From assembly GCA_024684665.1 (NCBI GenBank), contig JAIKWN010000055.1, positions 1 to 5,063 of the forward strand: a stretch of DNA of 5,063 bases, written 5' to 3'. Positions 1 to 5,063 of this stretch are shown in pieces. Both the position numbers and the translations under genes were made by a program. Numbering within the stretch: the stretch's first letter is position 1; each line of letters begins with the position of its first letter. The notes under the pieces were generated by a model. It ran no database searches, was not told the origin of the DNA, and saw only the letters and a list, made by a program, of their open reading frames with translations. The DNA is from Clostridiales bacterium (GTDB taxonomy: Bacteria > Bacillota_A > Clostridia > Christensenellales > Aristaeellaceae).

Positions 1-611
1 GGGGCTTCCTTCGTATTTGTGGCCTCGATCATGCGGTCGTAGGCCTTTTCCGTTTCCGCATAGTTCTCGTGATGCTTCCAATCCAGCTCCGTGACGCGCC
101 AGGCCGTGCTCTTGTGGGATTCCAGCTCCTGGAAGCGTTTCTTCTGCTCCTTCTTCGTGATGTGCAGGAAGAACTTGATGAGCACGGTGCCGTCTGCGAT
201 CAGCTGGCTTTCAAAATCCAGAATCTGGGCCAGACGCTGCCGGGTCGTTTCCTCGTCCGTCCGGCATTCCGGGTGGGAGACGCCGCGGTACCAGCTCCCG
301 TCCAGGATGGCCATGTTGCCGTAAAGCGGCGCCACCTTCCAATAACGATGCAGGAAGGGATAGCGCTCCTCCGCCGGATCGTCCAGGTCGAGGGTATGCA
401 CCTTGAAGCCCCGGGGATCCAGGCTGCGGATGAGCTCGCCGATGGCGCTTCCCTTGCCAGAGGCGTCCCATCCTTCGAAAAGAACGATGACGGGGATCTT
501 GGCCGCGCGGATTTGCTGCTGCAGGACCATGAGGCGCAGCGCCTGTTCGTCCCGGAGCGCCTTCAGGGTATCGGCATCCATGGCGGACGCCCGGGAGACG
601 TCTTTCAGCAT
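1..611 (-). CDS. PPK2-family polyphosphate:AMP/nucleotide phosphotransferase, N-terminal domain (partial, runs off left edge)
   Basis: The 203 visible residues match the P-loop fold of the polyphosphate kinase 2 family, cytoplasmic enzymes that transfer phosphate between polyphosphate and nucleotides. The Walker A loop GWDASGKG lies at residues 47-54, preceded by the hydrophobic strand PVIVLFE. DPRGFKV at 65-71 and FLHRYW at 86-91 match the family's usual DPRG and FLWRFW segments. A lid-like WRVTELDW is at 171-178. The Walker B region reads AILDGSWYRG (101-110), where active members have FDRSWYGR, so the Arg after the Asp is lost. Such degeneration fits the first half of the two-domain polyphosphate:AMP phosphotransferases of about 490-500 residues, whose second domain would lie past the left edge; this is inferred. 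A single-domain PPK2 with altered activity is the alternative. The start ATG at 611 is set by an AAGGAGG eight bases upstream. Family assignment is secure; substrate (AMP or ADP) is not. Confidence 0.88.
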   Translation of the reverse strand, partial: MLKDVSRASAMDADTLKALRDEQALRLMVLQQQIRAAKIPVIVLFEGWDASGKGSAIGELIRSLDPRGFKVHTLDLDDPAEERYPFLHRYWKVAPLYGNMAILDGSWYRGVSHPECRTDEETTRQRLAQILDFESQLIADGTVLIKFFLHITKKEQKKRFQELESHKSTAWRVTELDWKHHENYAETEKAYDRMIEATNTKEA

Positions 612-619
612 AACGGGAT

Positions 620-626
620 CCTCCTT
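620..626 (-). promoter_or_regulatory. Shine-Dalgarno of the PPK2-family gene
   Basis: On the minus strand this reads AAGGAGG, a perfect anti-16S match, with an 8-base spacer to the ATG at 611-609. It fixes the start codon and predicts efficient translation. Confidence 0.85.
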
Positions 627-651
627 ATGGGATTCATATTGATTTGGCTGT

Positions 652-680
652 ATTATAAGGGAAAAAGGATGGGAATACAA
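652..680 (-). promoter_or_regulatory. Sigma-A-type promoter of the PPK2-family gene
   Basis: On the minus strand the -35 box TTGTAT (680-675) is separated by exactly 17 bases from a consensus -10 box TATAAT (657-652). Transcription would start near 645, giving a leader of roughly 35 bases before the ATG at 611. The promoter lies in the 97-base gap after the acetyltransferase stop, so the PPK2-family gene is probably its own transcription unit. No operator-like repeat is obvious around it. Assigned from sequence only. Confidence 0.75.
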
Positions 681-710
681 GCATTTCCGCGGGGAAAGCA
701 TATGCGCCCG

Positions 711-1295
711 TCATGCCTGCCCGCTCCGCACCGAAACGAATTTCCCAAACAGCGCGGGGGGCAGCATATCCTGATAGAGCGAGAGATATACGGTGGAGGG
801 TTCCCCTCCGTTCGGGAGGGGATAGCGCAGGATGCGGTAGTCCACATGGAAAACATTTGCCCGGACAGCGGTTTGTAGAAATCCGCAGCGCTGGTAGAAG
901 GCGAGGCGACGCTCCCGTAGCTGCTTTTCTTCGCCCTCTGCGAAGTCCGGATCGTTTACCTCCAGGAGGGCGGTACGGAACGCCGGGAACTCTGTTTCCA
1001 TCAGGCCCGCTAGGAACTGTCCGCCGATGCCCTGTCCCCGCAGGTCTTCCCGCACGGACAGGTAGTCCAGCAGCGCGTCGGTCCCGCTTTCGCCGGGCAG
1101 GATAGCGAAGAACGCGCAGCCCGCAAGTTCTCCGTCAGTTTTCGCTCCGAAGCAGCGGTAGCGTCCCCGGGCGACAGCCCGCTCGATCATGGAAAGTGGC
1201 TTCCTTTCATCGTCCGGGAAGGTGTTCCTGACGAGAAGCCGGTAGGCCTCCCGGATTTCCGGGAGGTCCAGCCGGCAGACACTGAGGTTTTGCAT
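711..1295 (-). CDS. GNAT family N-acetyltransferase
   Basis: A 194-residue protein with the Gcn5-related acetyltransferase fold, which moves an acetyl group from acetyl-CoA to an amine. Motif A is clear: the strand ALLDYLSV (74-81) is followed by the pyrophosphate-binding loop RGQGIG (86-91). Motif B appears as FYQRCGF (133-139), the usual FYxRxGF signature. EVNDPDF (112-118) is a variant of the strand before it. No signal peptide or membrane segment is seen, so it is cytoplasmic. The 40 residues after 155 form a tail without a recognised domain. The start ATG at 1295 has only a modest AGGAAT (1310-1305) nine bases upstream. It follows the xylosidase after a 58-base gap without a convincing promoter or terminator, so co-transcription is likely. 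The acyl acceptor cannot be told from sequence. Confidence 0.88.
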   Translation of the reverse strand: MQNLSVCRLDLPEIREAYRLLVRNTFPDDERKPLSMIERAVARGRYRCFGAKTDGELAGCAFFAILPGESGTDALLDYLSVREDLRGQGIGGQFLAGLMETEFPAFRTALLEVNDPDFAEGEEKQLRERRLAFYQRCGFLQTAVRANVFHVDYRILRYPLPNGGEPSTVYLSLYQDMLPPALFGKFVSVRSGQA

Positions 1296-1353
1296 CTACG
1301 GCTCATTCCTAACGTTTCGGATTTCTAATACTTTAGTTATTTCGAGGCCCGGT

Positions 1354-3393
1354 TTACTTCACCGGGATGCCGCAGGGCAGGACGAATTCCTTCGCGCCTT
1401 TCTCAAAGGGGCCGGGCGTCGGCTCAGCGCTGCGCGCCGCGCCCAGGAGGTCCTTTAGAAAATCGATGGGAGAGCCGTCCGGGTTCTCGAAGGGCTGCTC
1501 CGGCTCGAAAGCCTTCCCCAGGGAAGCTGTGGTCACGGGCGCGGTTTTCGCGTGAGGAAGCTCGTTATAGAGATCGGTCGAGAGGATGAAGCGCCCGTCT
1601 TCCTCACGAAGCGAGATGGACGGCTCCCGCATGAAGGCAGCCCAGTTCTGCTCCTTCTCCGCGGGGCGGGCTTCCCCAAGAAAGACATTTCCGCCCGTCC
1701 AAAGCGGGAGCGGCGCGTAGTAACGGTCGCTCTTCGGGCTGGCCATACCGCAGTAACCCGCGAACTGCGATTCCCATTCTTCCTCCGTTGGGCAGATGTC
1801 GAAGGGAAAGGTGCCCGGGACGAGGTTGAGATCCTGCCACTCCTCCTCCTCGGGGGCGAGGGAAAGGCCTTTCCAGCCCTTGCGCAGTGGGTGGCTCGTG
1901 AAAATGTTGTTATAGAACCGCATGTCCCCGTGCAGGACGGTCATGAAACCGGCAAGCGCGGTGCTGTGCGGAACGTGGTAGGGAGTATAGCGGGGGGAGG
2001 GATAGCGGATGGAGTTGTTGTTCACGCCGCGGCCGACGGCCGAGATGGCGCCCGCGATCAGGTTGTGACAGAAGGCCACACCCTGGGTCGGGAGCTTGAG
2101 AGCGCGATCGGAGAGGAAGATGTTGTGGTCCACGAGCGTGGGGCCGTGGGCGATCTCAATGAACAGGTCCTCGCCGATCCCGCCGAGGCAGTCCCGGTTC
2201 AGCAGGTGGTCCTGCGGCAGTGTGTTCTCGAAGAAGAGGCAGCCCGTGACGCGCGTGCCCTGCGTCTGCCAGTCCAGCCAGATGCCCCGGGTGCACTGAT
2301 AGAACACGCATCCCCGGATCACGGTATCGAGGGCGGCGTGGAACTTGATGCCGCCGATCTCCGCGCCAGCGAGGTTCTGCCGCTCGTTGATGTGATGGAT
2401 GCGGCAGTTCTCGATTGTCGAGAAGGCGCAGCCCATGTGGCCGACGATGCCGGTCTGCCCGCAGTCGTGGATGTGGCAGCGGCGGACGATATGGCTTCCG
2501 ACGGTCTCCTTCGACCAGCCCTCGCGCAGCGCGCGGATGACGCAGTCGCGCTGGGTCTGGGTGCCGTCCTTATGCTTGTCGTGCAGCCACTTGTTATCGT
2601 CCCCGGGCTGGTAGTACTTGCCGAGGGAGATGCCGCAGCACTTCGCGTCCGAGACCTCGCAGTCCTCGATGATCCAGCCTTTCGACCAGTTGGGGCCGAT
2701 CATGCCGTCCTGGAAGGCGGTCGGCGGCGCCCACTGGCAGGCGGCCTTATTGACGCGGAAGCCGGAGAGCGTGATATACCCGACGCCCGTCTTTTCCGGA
2801 CGGAAGCAGCTGCGCCGCGCGGTGATCTCCACGTTCTCCCGGTTCGGGTCAAATTCGTGGAAATTGGCGTAGAGGACGGTTTCGTCCTTCTCCCTGTCCT
2901 GCTCCGTGTACCAGGTGTAATTCGTGAATTCCGGATTCCAGGCGGTTTTGCTCTTTTCGGGATACAGGACACCCTCGAGGGTCGTCGATTCAAACAGCGC
3001 CCGGCCGTTCAGGAAGACCTCGCCCGTGTGGTTGGTCTTATAAGCGACGTACCAGTCGCCCTCGACGAGGGTCGTATATGGATTCCAGTCGCCGAACACC
3101 GCGTTCGGTACGGAAACACGCCAGACGCCCGGGGCGTCTTCCGTCTTAACCCAGCCCGTAACGGGCTCCGCACCGGTGATGACCGCGCCTAGCGGCTCCT
3201 CGGAACGAAAAACGATCCGCGCGTCCTCCTGCCCGGGCGTTTCTGGCTTCACCCATTCTCGGTATACGCCGGGGGCGACGAGGACGTCGTCGCCGGGCTG
3301 TGCTTTTGCCGCTGCCGCGGAGATCGAAGCGAATGGGCGCGCGGTGCTGCCGTCGCCGCCCGCCGGCGCGCCGGCTCTGACATGATAGATCAT
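1354..3393 (-). CDS. Glycoside hydrolase family 120 beta-xylosidase (parallel beta-helix)
   Basis: A 679-residue protein that should remove xylose from the non-reducing ends of xylo-oligosaccharides with retention. Recalled hallmarks of GH120, as in Thermoanaerobacterium XylC, are present: MIYHVRAG and GVYREWVKP near the N terminus, WAPPT (221-225), GPNWSKGWIIED (233-244), GWSKETVGSHI (292-302), GIWLDWQTQGTR (370-381), EIAHGPTLVDHNI (413-425) and PHSTALAGF (475-483). By comparison with XylC (Asp382, Glu405), the nucleophile would be Asp374 and the acid/base Glu413. The 39-residue spacing exceeds the 23 in XylC, so there is an insertion of about 16 residues. No signal peptide is present, so it acts in the cytoplasm on imported oligosaccharides. 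Eighteen cysteines suit a reducing interior. I chose ATG 3393 over the 44-codon longer ORF (from 3525), because AAAGGAG lies seven bases upstream and the extension would overlap the aldolase terminator and coding end. Other beta-helix hydrolases (GH141 type) are a less likely alternative. Confidence 0.88.
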   Translation of the reverse strand: MIYHVRAGAPAGGDGSTARPFASISAAAAKAQPGDDVLVAPGVYREWVKPETPGQEDARIVFRSEEPLGAVITGAEPVTGWVKTEDAPGVWRVSVPNAVFGDWNPYTTLVEGDWYVAYKTNHTGEVFLNGRALFESTTLEGVLYPEKSKTAWNPEFTNYTWYTEQDREKDETVLYANFHEFDPNRENVEITARRSCFRPEKTGVGYITLSGFRVNKAACQWAPPTAFQDGMIGPNWSKGWIIEDCEVSDAKCCGISLGKYYQPGDDNKWLHDKHKDGTQTQRDCVIRALREGWSKETVGSHIVRRCHIHDCGQTGIVGHMGCAFSTIENCRIHHINERQNLAGAEIGGIKFHAALDTVIRGCVFYQCTRGIWLDWQTQGTRVTGCLFFENTLPQDHLLNRDCLGGIGEDLFIEIAHGPTLVDHNIFLSDRALKLPTQGVAFCHNLIAGAISAVGRGVNNNSIRYPSPRYTPYHVPHSTALAGFMTVLHGDMRFYNNIFTSHPLRKGWKGLSLAPEEEEWQDLNLVPGTFPFDICPTEEEWESQFAGYCGMASPKSDRYYAPLPLWTGGNVFLGEARPAEKEQNWAAFMREPSISLREEDGRFILSTDLYNELPHAKTAPVTTASLGKAFEPEQPFENPDGSPIDFLKDLLGAARSAEPTPGPFEKGAKEFVLPCGIPVK

Positions 3394-3400
3394 AGGGACT

Positions 3401-3407
3401 CTCCTTT
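3401..3407 (-). promoter_or_regulatory. Shine-Dalgarno of the GH120 gene, abutting the upstream terminator
   Basis: On the minus strand this reads AAAGGAG with a 7-base spacer to the ATG at 3393, which decides that start. Only two more bases (3408-3409) separate it from the T-tract of the aldolase terminator, leaving no room for a promoter in between. Confidence 0.8.
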
Positions 3408-3409
3408 TT

Positions 3410-3435
3410 AAAAACCCGCCCGGTTCCGGGCGGGT
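3410..3435 (-). terminator. Rho-independent terminator of the aldolase gene
   Basis: A perfect 10-base inverted repeat, ACCCGCCCGG (3414-3423) and CCGGGCGGGT (3426-3435), has two bases between the arms; in RNA it would form about nine GC-rich pairs closed by a GAAC tetraloop. On the minus strand it is followed by five T residues (3414-3410), then A5. It begins 22 bases after the aldolase stop. The other strand has no T-tract after the stem, so it terminates minus-strand transcription only. Strong stem, rather short U-tract: partial readthrough is plausible. Confidence 0.85.
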
Positions 3436-3457
3436 CATGGAAATGTTCTGATTCGGA

Positions 3458-4441
3458 TTACGCCTTGCCGTCGCAGCCGAGAACGTCCACGATCTTATGC
3501 ATGACCATGTCCTTGATGGCGACACGGGCGGGCTTCAGATACTGGCGCGGATCGAAGTGATCCGGATGCTCTGTGAACTCCTTGCGGATGCAGGCGGTCA
3601 TGGCGAGGCGCAGATCAGAGTCGATGTTGATCTTGCAGACAGCCATACGGGCTGCTTCGCGGAGCTGCTCCTCCGGGATGCCGACGGCGTCGGGCATCTT
3701 GCCGCCGTTCTCGTTGATGATCTTCACGAATTCCTGCGGGACGGAAGAAGAACCGTGCAGGACGATCGGGAAGCCGGGCAGGCGGCGGGAGACTTCTTCC
3801 AGGATGTCAAAGCGCAGCGGCGGGGGAACGAGGATGCCGTCTGCGTTGCGGGTGCACTGCGCGGCGGTGAACTTATATGCGCCGTGACTCGTACCGATGG
3901 CGATGGCCAGAGAGTCGCAACCCGTGCGCTCGACGAATTCCTGTACGTCCTCGGGGCGGGTATAGGAGGAATCCTCGGCGGAAACCTTCACTTCGTCCTC
4001 AACGCCGGCCAGGGTGCCCAGCTCCGCTTCGACCACGACACCGTGATCATGGGCGTACTCGACGACCTGACGGGTGACCTTAATGTTCTCGTCGAAAGGC
4101 AGGCCGCTCTTATCGATCATGACGGAGGTGAAGCCGCCGTCGATGCAGCTCTTGCAGAGCTCAAAGCTGTCACCGTGGTCCAAATGGACGACGATGGGGA
4201 GGTCAAAGCCGGCGGTCTGCTCTGCGTCCTCGATGGCGGCGCGGATGAGGTGCATCAGGTATACATGCTTCGCGTACGCGCGGGCGCCCTTGGACACCTG
4301 CAGGATCAGCGGGGCGCGCTTTTCGATAGCGGCCTCGGTGATGCCCTGGATGATCTCCATGTTGTTGACGTTGAACGCGCCGATGGCATAGTGGCCTTCA
4401 TAAGCCTTTTTGAACATTTCCTTGGAAGTAACGATCGCCAT
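3458..4441 (-). CDS. fba: Class II (zinc) fructose-1,6-bisphosphate aldolase
   Basis: A 327-residue cytoplasmic enzyme that reversibly splits fructose 1,6-bisphosphate into dihydroxyacetone phosphate and glyceraldehyde 3-phosphate in glycolysis and gluconeogenesis. The N terminus (AYEGHYAIGAFNVNN) and the signature VVHLDHGDS (84-92) give catalytic Asp88 and zinc ligand His89. EAELGTLAG (138-146) is the second conserved block. GTSHGAYK (183-190) supplies His186, and VLHGSSS (227-233) supplies His229, the other expected zinc ligands. INIDSDLR (271-278) is the phosphate- and substrate-binding segment. This is the class IIB pattern of Firmicutes, somewhat longer than the roughly 285-residue Bacillus enzyme. 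A tagatose-bisphosphate aldolase is possible but less likely. I chose ATG 4441, which has AAAGGAG eight bases upstream and matches family N termini; a 96-codon longer open frame (from 4729) runs through the promoter and is not real. Expected to be highly expressed. Confidence 0.95.
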   Translation of the reverse strand: MAIVTSKEMFKKAYEGHYAIGAFNVNNMEIIQGITEAAIEKRAPLILQVSKGARAYAKHVYLMHLIRAAIEDAEQTAGFDLPIVVHLDHGDSFELCKSCIDGGFTSVMIDKSGLPFDENIKVTRQVVEYAHDHGVVVEAELGTLAGVEDEVKVSAEDSSYTRPEDVQEFVERTGCDSLAIAIGTSHGAYKFTAAQCTRNADGILVPPPLRFDILEEVSRRLPGFPIVLHGSSSVPQEFVKIINENGGKMPDAVGIPEEQLREAARMAVCKINIDSDLRLAMTACIRKEFTEHPDHFDPRQYLKPARVAIKDMVMHKIVDVLGCDGKA

Positions 4442-4449
4442 GGGAATCA

Positions 4450-4456
4450 CTCCTTT
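4450..4456 (-). promoter_or_regulatory. Shine-Dalgarno of fba
   Basis: On the minus strand this reads AAAGGAG, continuing into TGA, with eight bases to the ATG at 4441. An A-rich stretch precedes it. It selects 4441 as start over the upstream in-frame extension. Confidence 0.85.
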
Positions 4457-4471
4457 TTTTCTTTGCGGAAG

Positions 4472-4486
4472 GCGGGCAGAGCCCGC
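4472..4486 (-). other. Short GC hairpin in the fba mRNA leader
   Basis: GCGGGC (4472-4477) and GCCCGC (4481-4486) form a perfect 6-base stem with a 3-base loop, about ten bases into the predicted transcript and before the A-rich Shine-Dalgarno region. It is not followed by a T-tract, so it is not a terminator. A role in protecting the 5' end of the mRNA is a guess; it may be incidental in GC-rich DNA. Confidence 0.4.
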
Positions 4487-4501
4487 ATTGCTACGCATGA
4501 C

Positions 4502-4530
4502 AGTATACCAACTTTTCCCGGGTTTGAAAA
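4502..4530 (-). promoter_or_regulatory. Promoter of fba, with extended -10
   Basis: On the minus strand the -35 box TTTTCA (4530-4525) lies 17 bases from the -10 box TATACT (4507-4502). The -10 box is preceded by TGG, an extended -10 element. Transcription would begin near 4495, giving a leader of about 54 bases. An inverted repeat CTTTTC/GAAAAG (4512-4531) covers the spacer and -35 box and could be an operator. Confidence 0.72.
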
Positions 4531-4531
4531 G
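4512..4531. repeat. Inverted repeat in the fba promoter spacer (possible operator)
   Basis: CTTTTC (4512-4517) and GAAAAG (4526-4531) are perfect inverted arms eight bases apart, overlapping the -35 box and spacer of the fba promoter. A CCCGGG palindrome (4517-4522) sits off-centre between them. Position suits a repressor site, but no regulator gene is present in the window and the arms are short. Confidence 0.3.
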
Positions 4532-4618
4532 CCTTTGCGGGAAGAAATTGTGCGCGGCGGGGGCCGGAAATAAAGGATTCGCAAACGCGGAACTGCATGC
4601 CCGCGATGCGCTTGCCCG

Positions 4619-4642
4619 CCGCCCGCGCGAACGGACGGGCGG
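4619..4642. repeat. GC-rich inverted repeat upstream of the MmeI-like gene promoter
   Basis: CCGCCCG (4619-4625) and CGGGCGG (4636-4642) are perfect 7-base inverted arms with a 10-base loop. It ends 15 bases before the -35 box of the plus-strand promoter. There is no T-tract, so not a terminator. The rest of the spacer (4532-4618) is GC-rich with no feature I can support. Confidence 0.35.
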
Positions 4643-4657
4643 AAACTGCAAACCGGC

Positions 4658-4686
4658 TGGAAAACCTGCCTGCAGTATGGTATCAT
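4658..4686 (+). promoter_or_regulatory. Promoter of the MmeI-like restriction-modification gene
   Basis: The -35-like TGGAAA (4658-4663, four of six consensus matches) is 17 bases from the -10 box TATCAT (4681-4686), which is preceded by TGG (4678-4680), an extended -10. Transcription would start near 4693, about 35 bases before the ATG. It diverges from the fba promoter, about 130 bases away. Confidence 0.6.
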
Positions 4687-4714
4687 TGAATAAGCAATTC
4701 TCATGGCGAACGAC

Positions 4715-4720
4715 GGAGGT
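4715..4720 (+). promoter_or_regulatory. Shine-Dalgarno of the MmeI-like gene
   Basis: GGAGGT lies seven bases before the ATG at 4728. It selects that start over the ATG at 4703, which is out of frame, lacks a ribosome binding site and closes after ten codons. Confidence 0.8.
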
Positions 4721-4727
4721 ACGGCCC

Positions 4728-5063
4728 ATGAATGACGTTCAGCAGCGCGCGGCGGCGAAGCACTTTGCGGAGTACTGGAAGGGCAGGGGCTATGAAAAAG
4801 GGGACAGCCAGAAATTCTGGCTCTCCCTGCTTTCGGACGTCTTCGGCGTGGAGCACGTCGCCGAATACATACGCTTCGAGGATCAGGTCCACCTCGATCA
4901 TACCTCCTTTATCGACGGGTTTATCCCGGCCACCTACGTCCTGATCGAGCAGAAAAGCCTGGGCAAATCCCTGACCGCGCCAATTCCGCAGTCGGACGGG
5001 TCCTTGCTCAGCCCGCTGCAGCAGTCGCAGCGCTATGTCCACCCCCTGCTGGATGCGAAGGGG
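4728..5063 (+). CDS. MmeI-like type IIG/IIL restriction-modification enzyme, N-terminal part (runs off right edge)
   Basis: An open frame of 112 codons with no stop before the window ends. The segment KHFAEYWKGRGYEKGDSQKF followed by FWLSLLSDVFGVE resembles the N-terminal domain of MmeI and related single-chain enzymes that join an endonuclease, an adenine methyltransferase and a target recognition domain. The PD-(D/E)XK-like nuclease motif is visible: Asp63 in FIDGFIP, then Glu74 and Lys76 in VLIEQKS (D-X10-E-X-K), close to MmeI's Asp70, Glu80, Lys82. SDGSLLSPLQQSQRY (89-103) is a segment I recall from MmeI relatives. A full protein would be about 900 residues or more, with a SAM-binding and NPPY-type methyltransferase core beyond this window. 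Because the nuclease residues are intact, active cutting is plausible. The methyltransferase of a DISARM- or BREX-like system is a less likely alternative. Confidence 0.82.
   Translation, partial: MNDVQQRAAAKHFAEYWKGRGYEKGDSQKFWLSLLSDVFGVEHVAEYIRFEDQVHLDHTSFIDGFIPATYVLIEQKSLGKSLTAPIPQSDGSLLSPLQQSQRYVHPLLDAKG

Noticed and set aside
681..710. Possible hairpin after the acetyltransferase stop (TTTCC/GGAAA)
   Set aside because: Short, imperfect stem followed by mixed sequence rather than a T-tract; not enough to call a terminator.
802..822. Perfect 8-base inverted repeat TCCCCTCC/GGAGGGGA inside the acetyltransferase gene
   Set aside because: It lies within coding sequence for the C-terminal tail and has no T-tract on either side. 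A chance hairpin in GC-rich DNA is the simplest reading.
69..878. 269-codon plus-strand open frame across the PPK2-family gene, its promoter and the acetyltransferase end
   Set aside because: It covers two well-supported minus-strand genes and an intergenic promoter, and shows no domain.
1348..1366. CCCGGT/ACCGGG hairpin over the xylosidase stop codon
   Set aside because: Six-base stem with no T-tract downstream on the minus strand, so not a convincing terminator.
1552..3192. Long 546-codon plus-strand open frame antisense to the xylosidase gene
   Set aside because: It lies opposite a clear GH120 gene. The translation is a low-complexity mix of Ala, Val, Asp, Glu and Arg with no recognisable motif, typical of an antisense frame in GC-rich coding DNA.
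3394..3525. 44-codon N-terminal extension of the xylosidase frame
   Set aside because: It reads through the aldolase terminator and the end of fba, lacks a ribosome binding site and is unlike GH120 N termini.
3497..4573. 358-codon plus-strand open frame antisense to fba
   Set aside because: Its sequence is only the mirror of the aldolase codons, with no motif and no ribosome binding site, and it runs through the fba promoter.
4597..4689. 30-codon plus-strand open frame in the divergent spacer
   Set aside because: No Shine-Dalgarno, no motif, and it ends inside the predicted promoter of the MmeI-like gene.
4442..4729. N-terminal extension of the aldolase frame
   Set aside because: It passes through the fba promoter and leader. 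The ATG at 4441 has a strong Shine-Dalgarno and matches family starts.

Overview
The window looks like chromosomal DNA from a GC-rich anaerobic Clostridia-type Firmicute, for example a gut or rumen Oscillospirales- or Christensenellales-like bacterium. This is inferred from four things: strong AAGGAGG-type ribosome binding sites, sigma-A-like promoters with 17-base spacers, a class IIB aldolase, and a GH120 beta-xylosidase of the type known from Thermoanaerobacterium and Bifidobacterium. No RNA gene, CRISPR array, insertion sequence or tRNA was seen.

Layout, left to right. Positions 1-611 (minus) hold the N-terminal part of a PPK2-family polyphosphate:nucleotide phosphotransferase that runs off the left edge. 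It has its own strong promoter at 652-680. Positions 711-1295 (minus) encode a GNAT acetyltransferase. Positions 1354-3393 (minus) encode a cytoplasmic GH120 beta-xylosidase with a parallel beta-helix fold. Positions 3458-4441 (minus) encode class II fructose-bisphosphate aldolase. Its promoter is at 4502-4530 and a canonical intrinsic terminator lies at 3410-3435. The 286-base divergent region 4442-4727 carries that promoter and a second, plus-strand promoter at 4658-4686. The latter drives the start of an MmeI-like (type IIG/IIL) restriction-modification gene, 4728 onward, which runs off the right edge and so appears only as an open N-terminal fragment.

How the genes relate. The aldolase is a central glycolytic enzyme. 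The xylosidase would release xylose from imported xylo-oligosaccharides, and the xylose would enter the pentose phosphate pathway and then glycolysis. The xylosidase has no visible promoter of its own: its Shine-Dalgarno directly follows the T-tract of the aldolase terminator. It is therefore probably expressed by readthrough, with the acetyltransferase trailing it. The PPK2-family gene is a separate transcription unit, and the restriction-modification gene is transcribed away from the others.

No clearly undescribed system is visible. The points most worth checking are the terminator/RBS junction between aldolase and xylosidase, the degenerate PPK2 Walker B region, the insertion between the catalytic residues of the xylosidase, and whatever lies beyond the right edge next to the MmeI-like gene.
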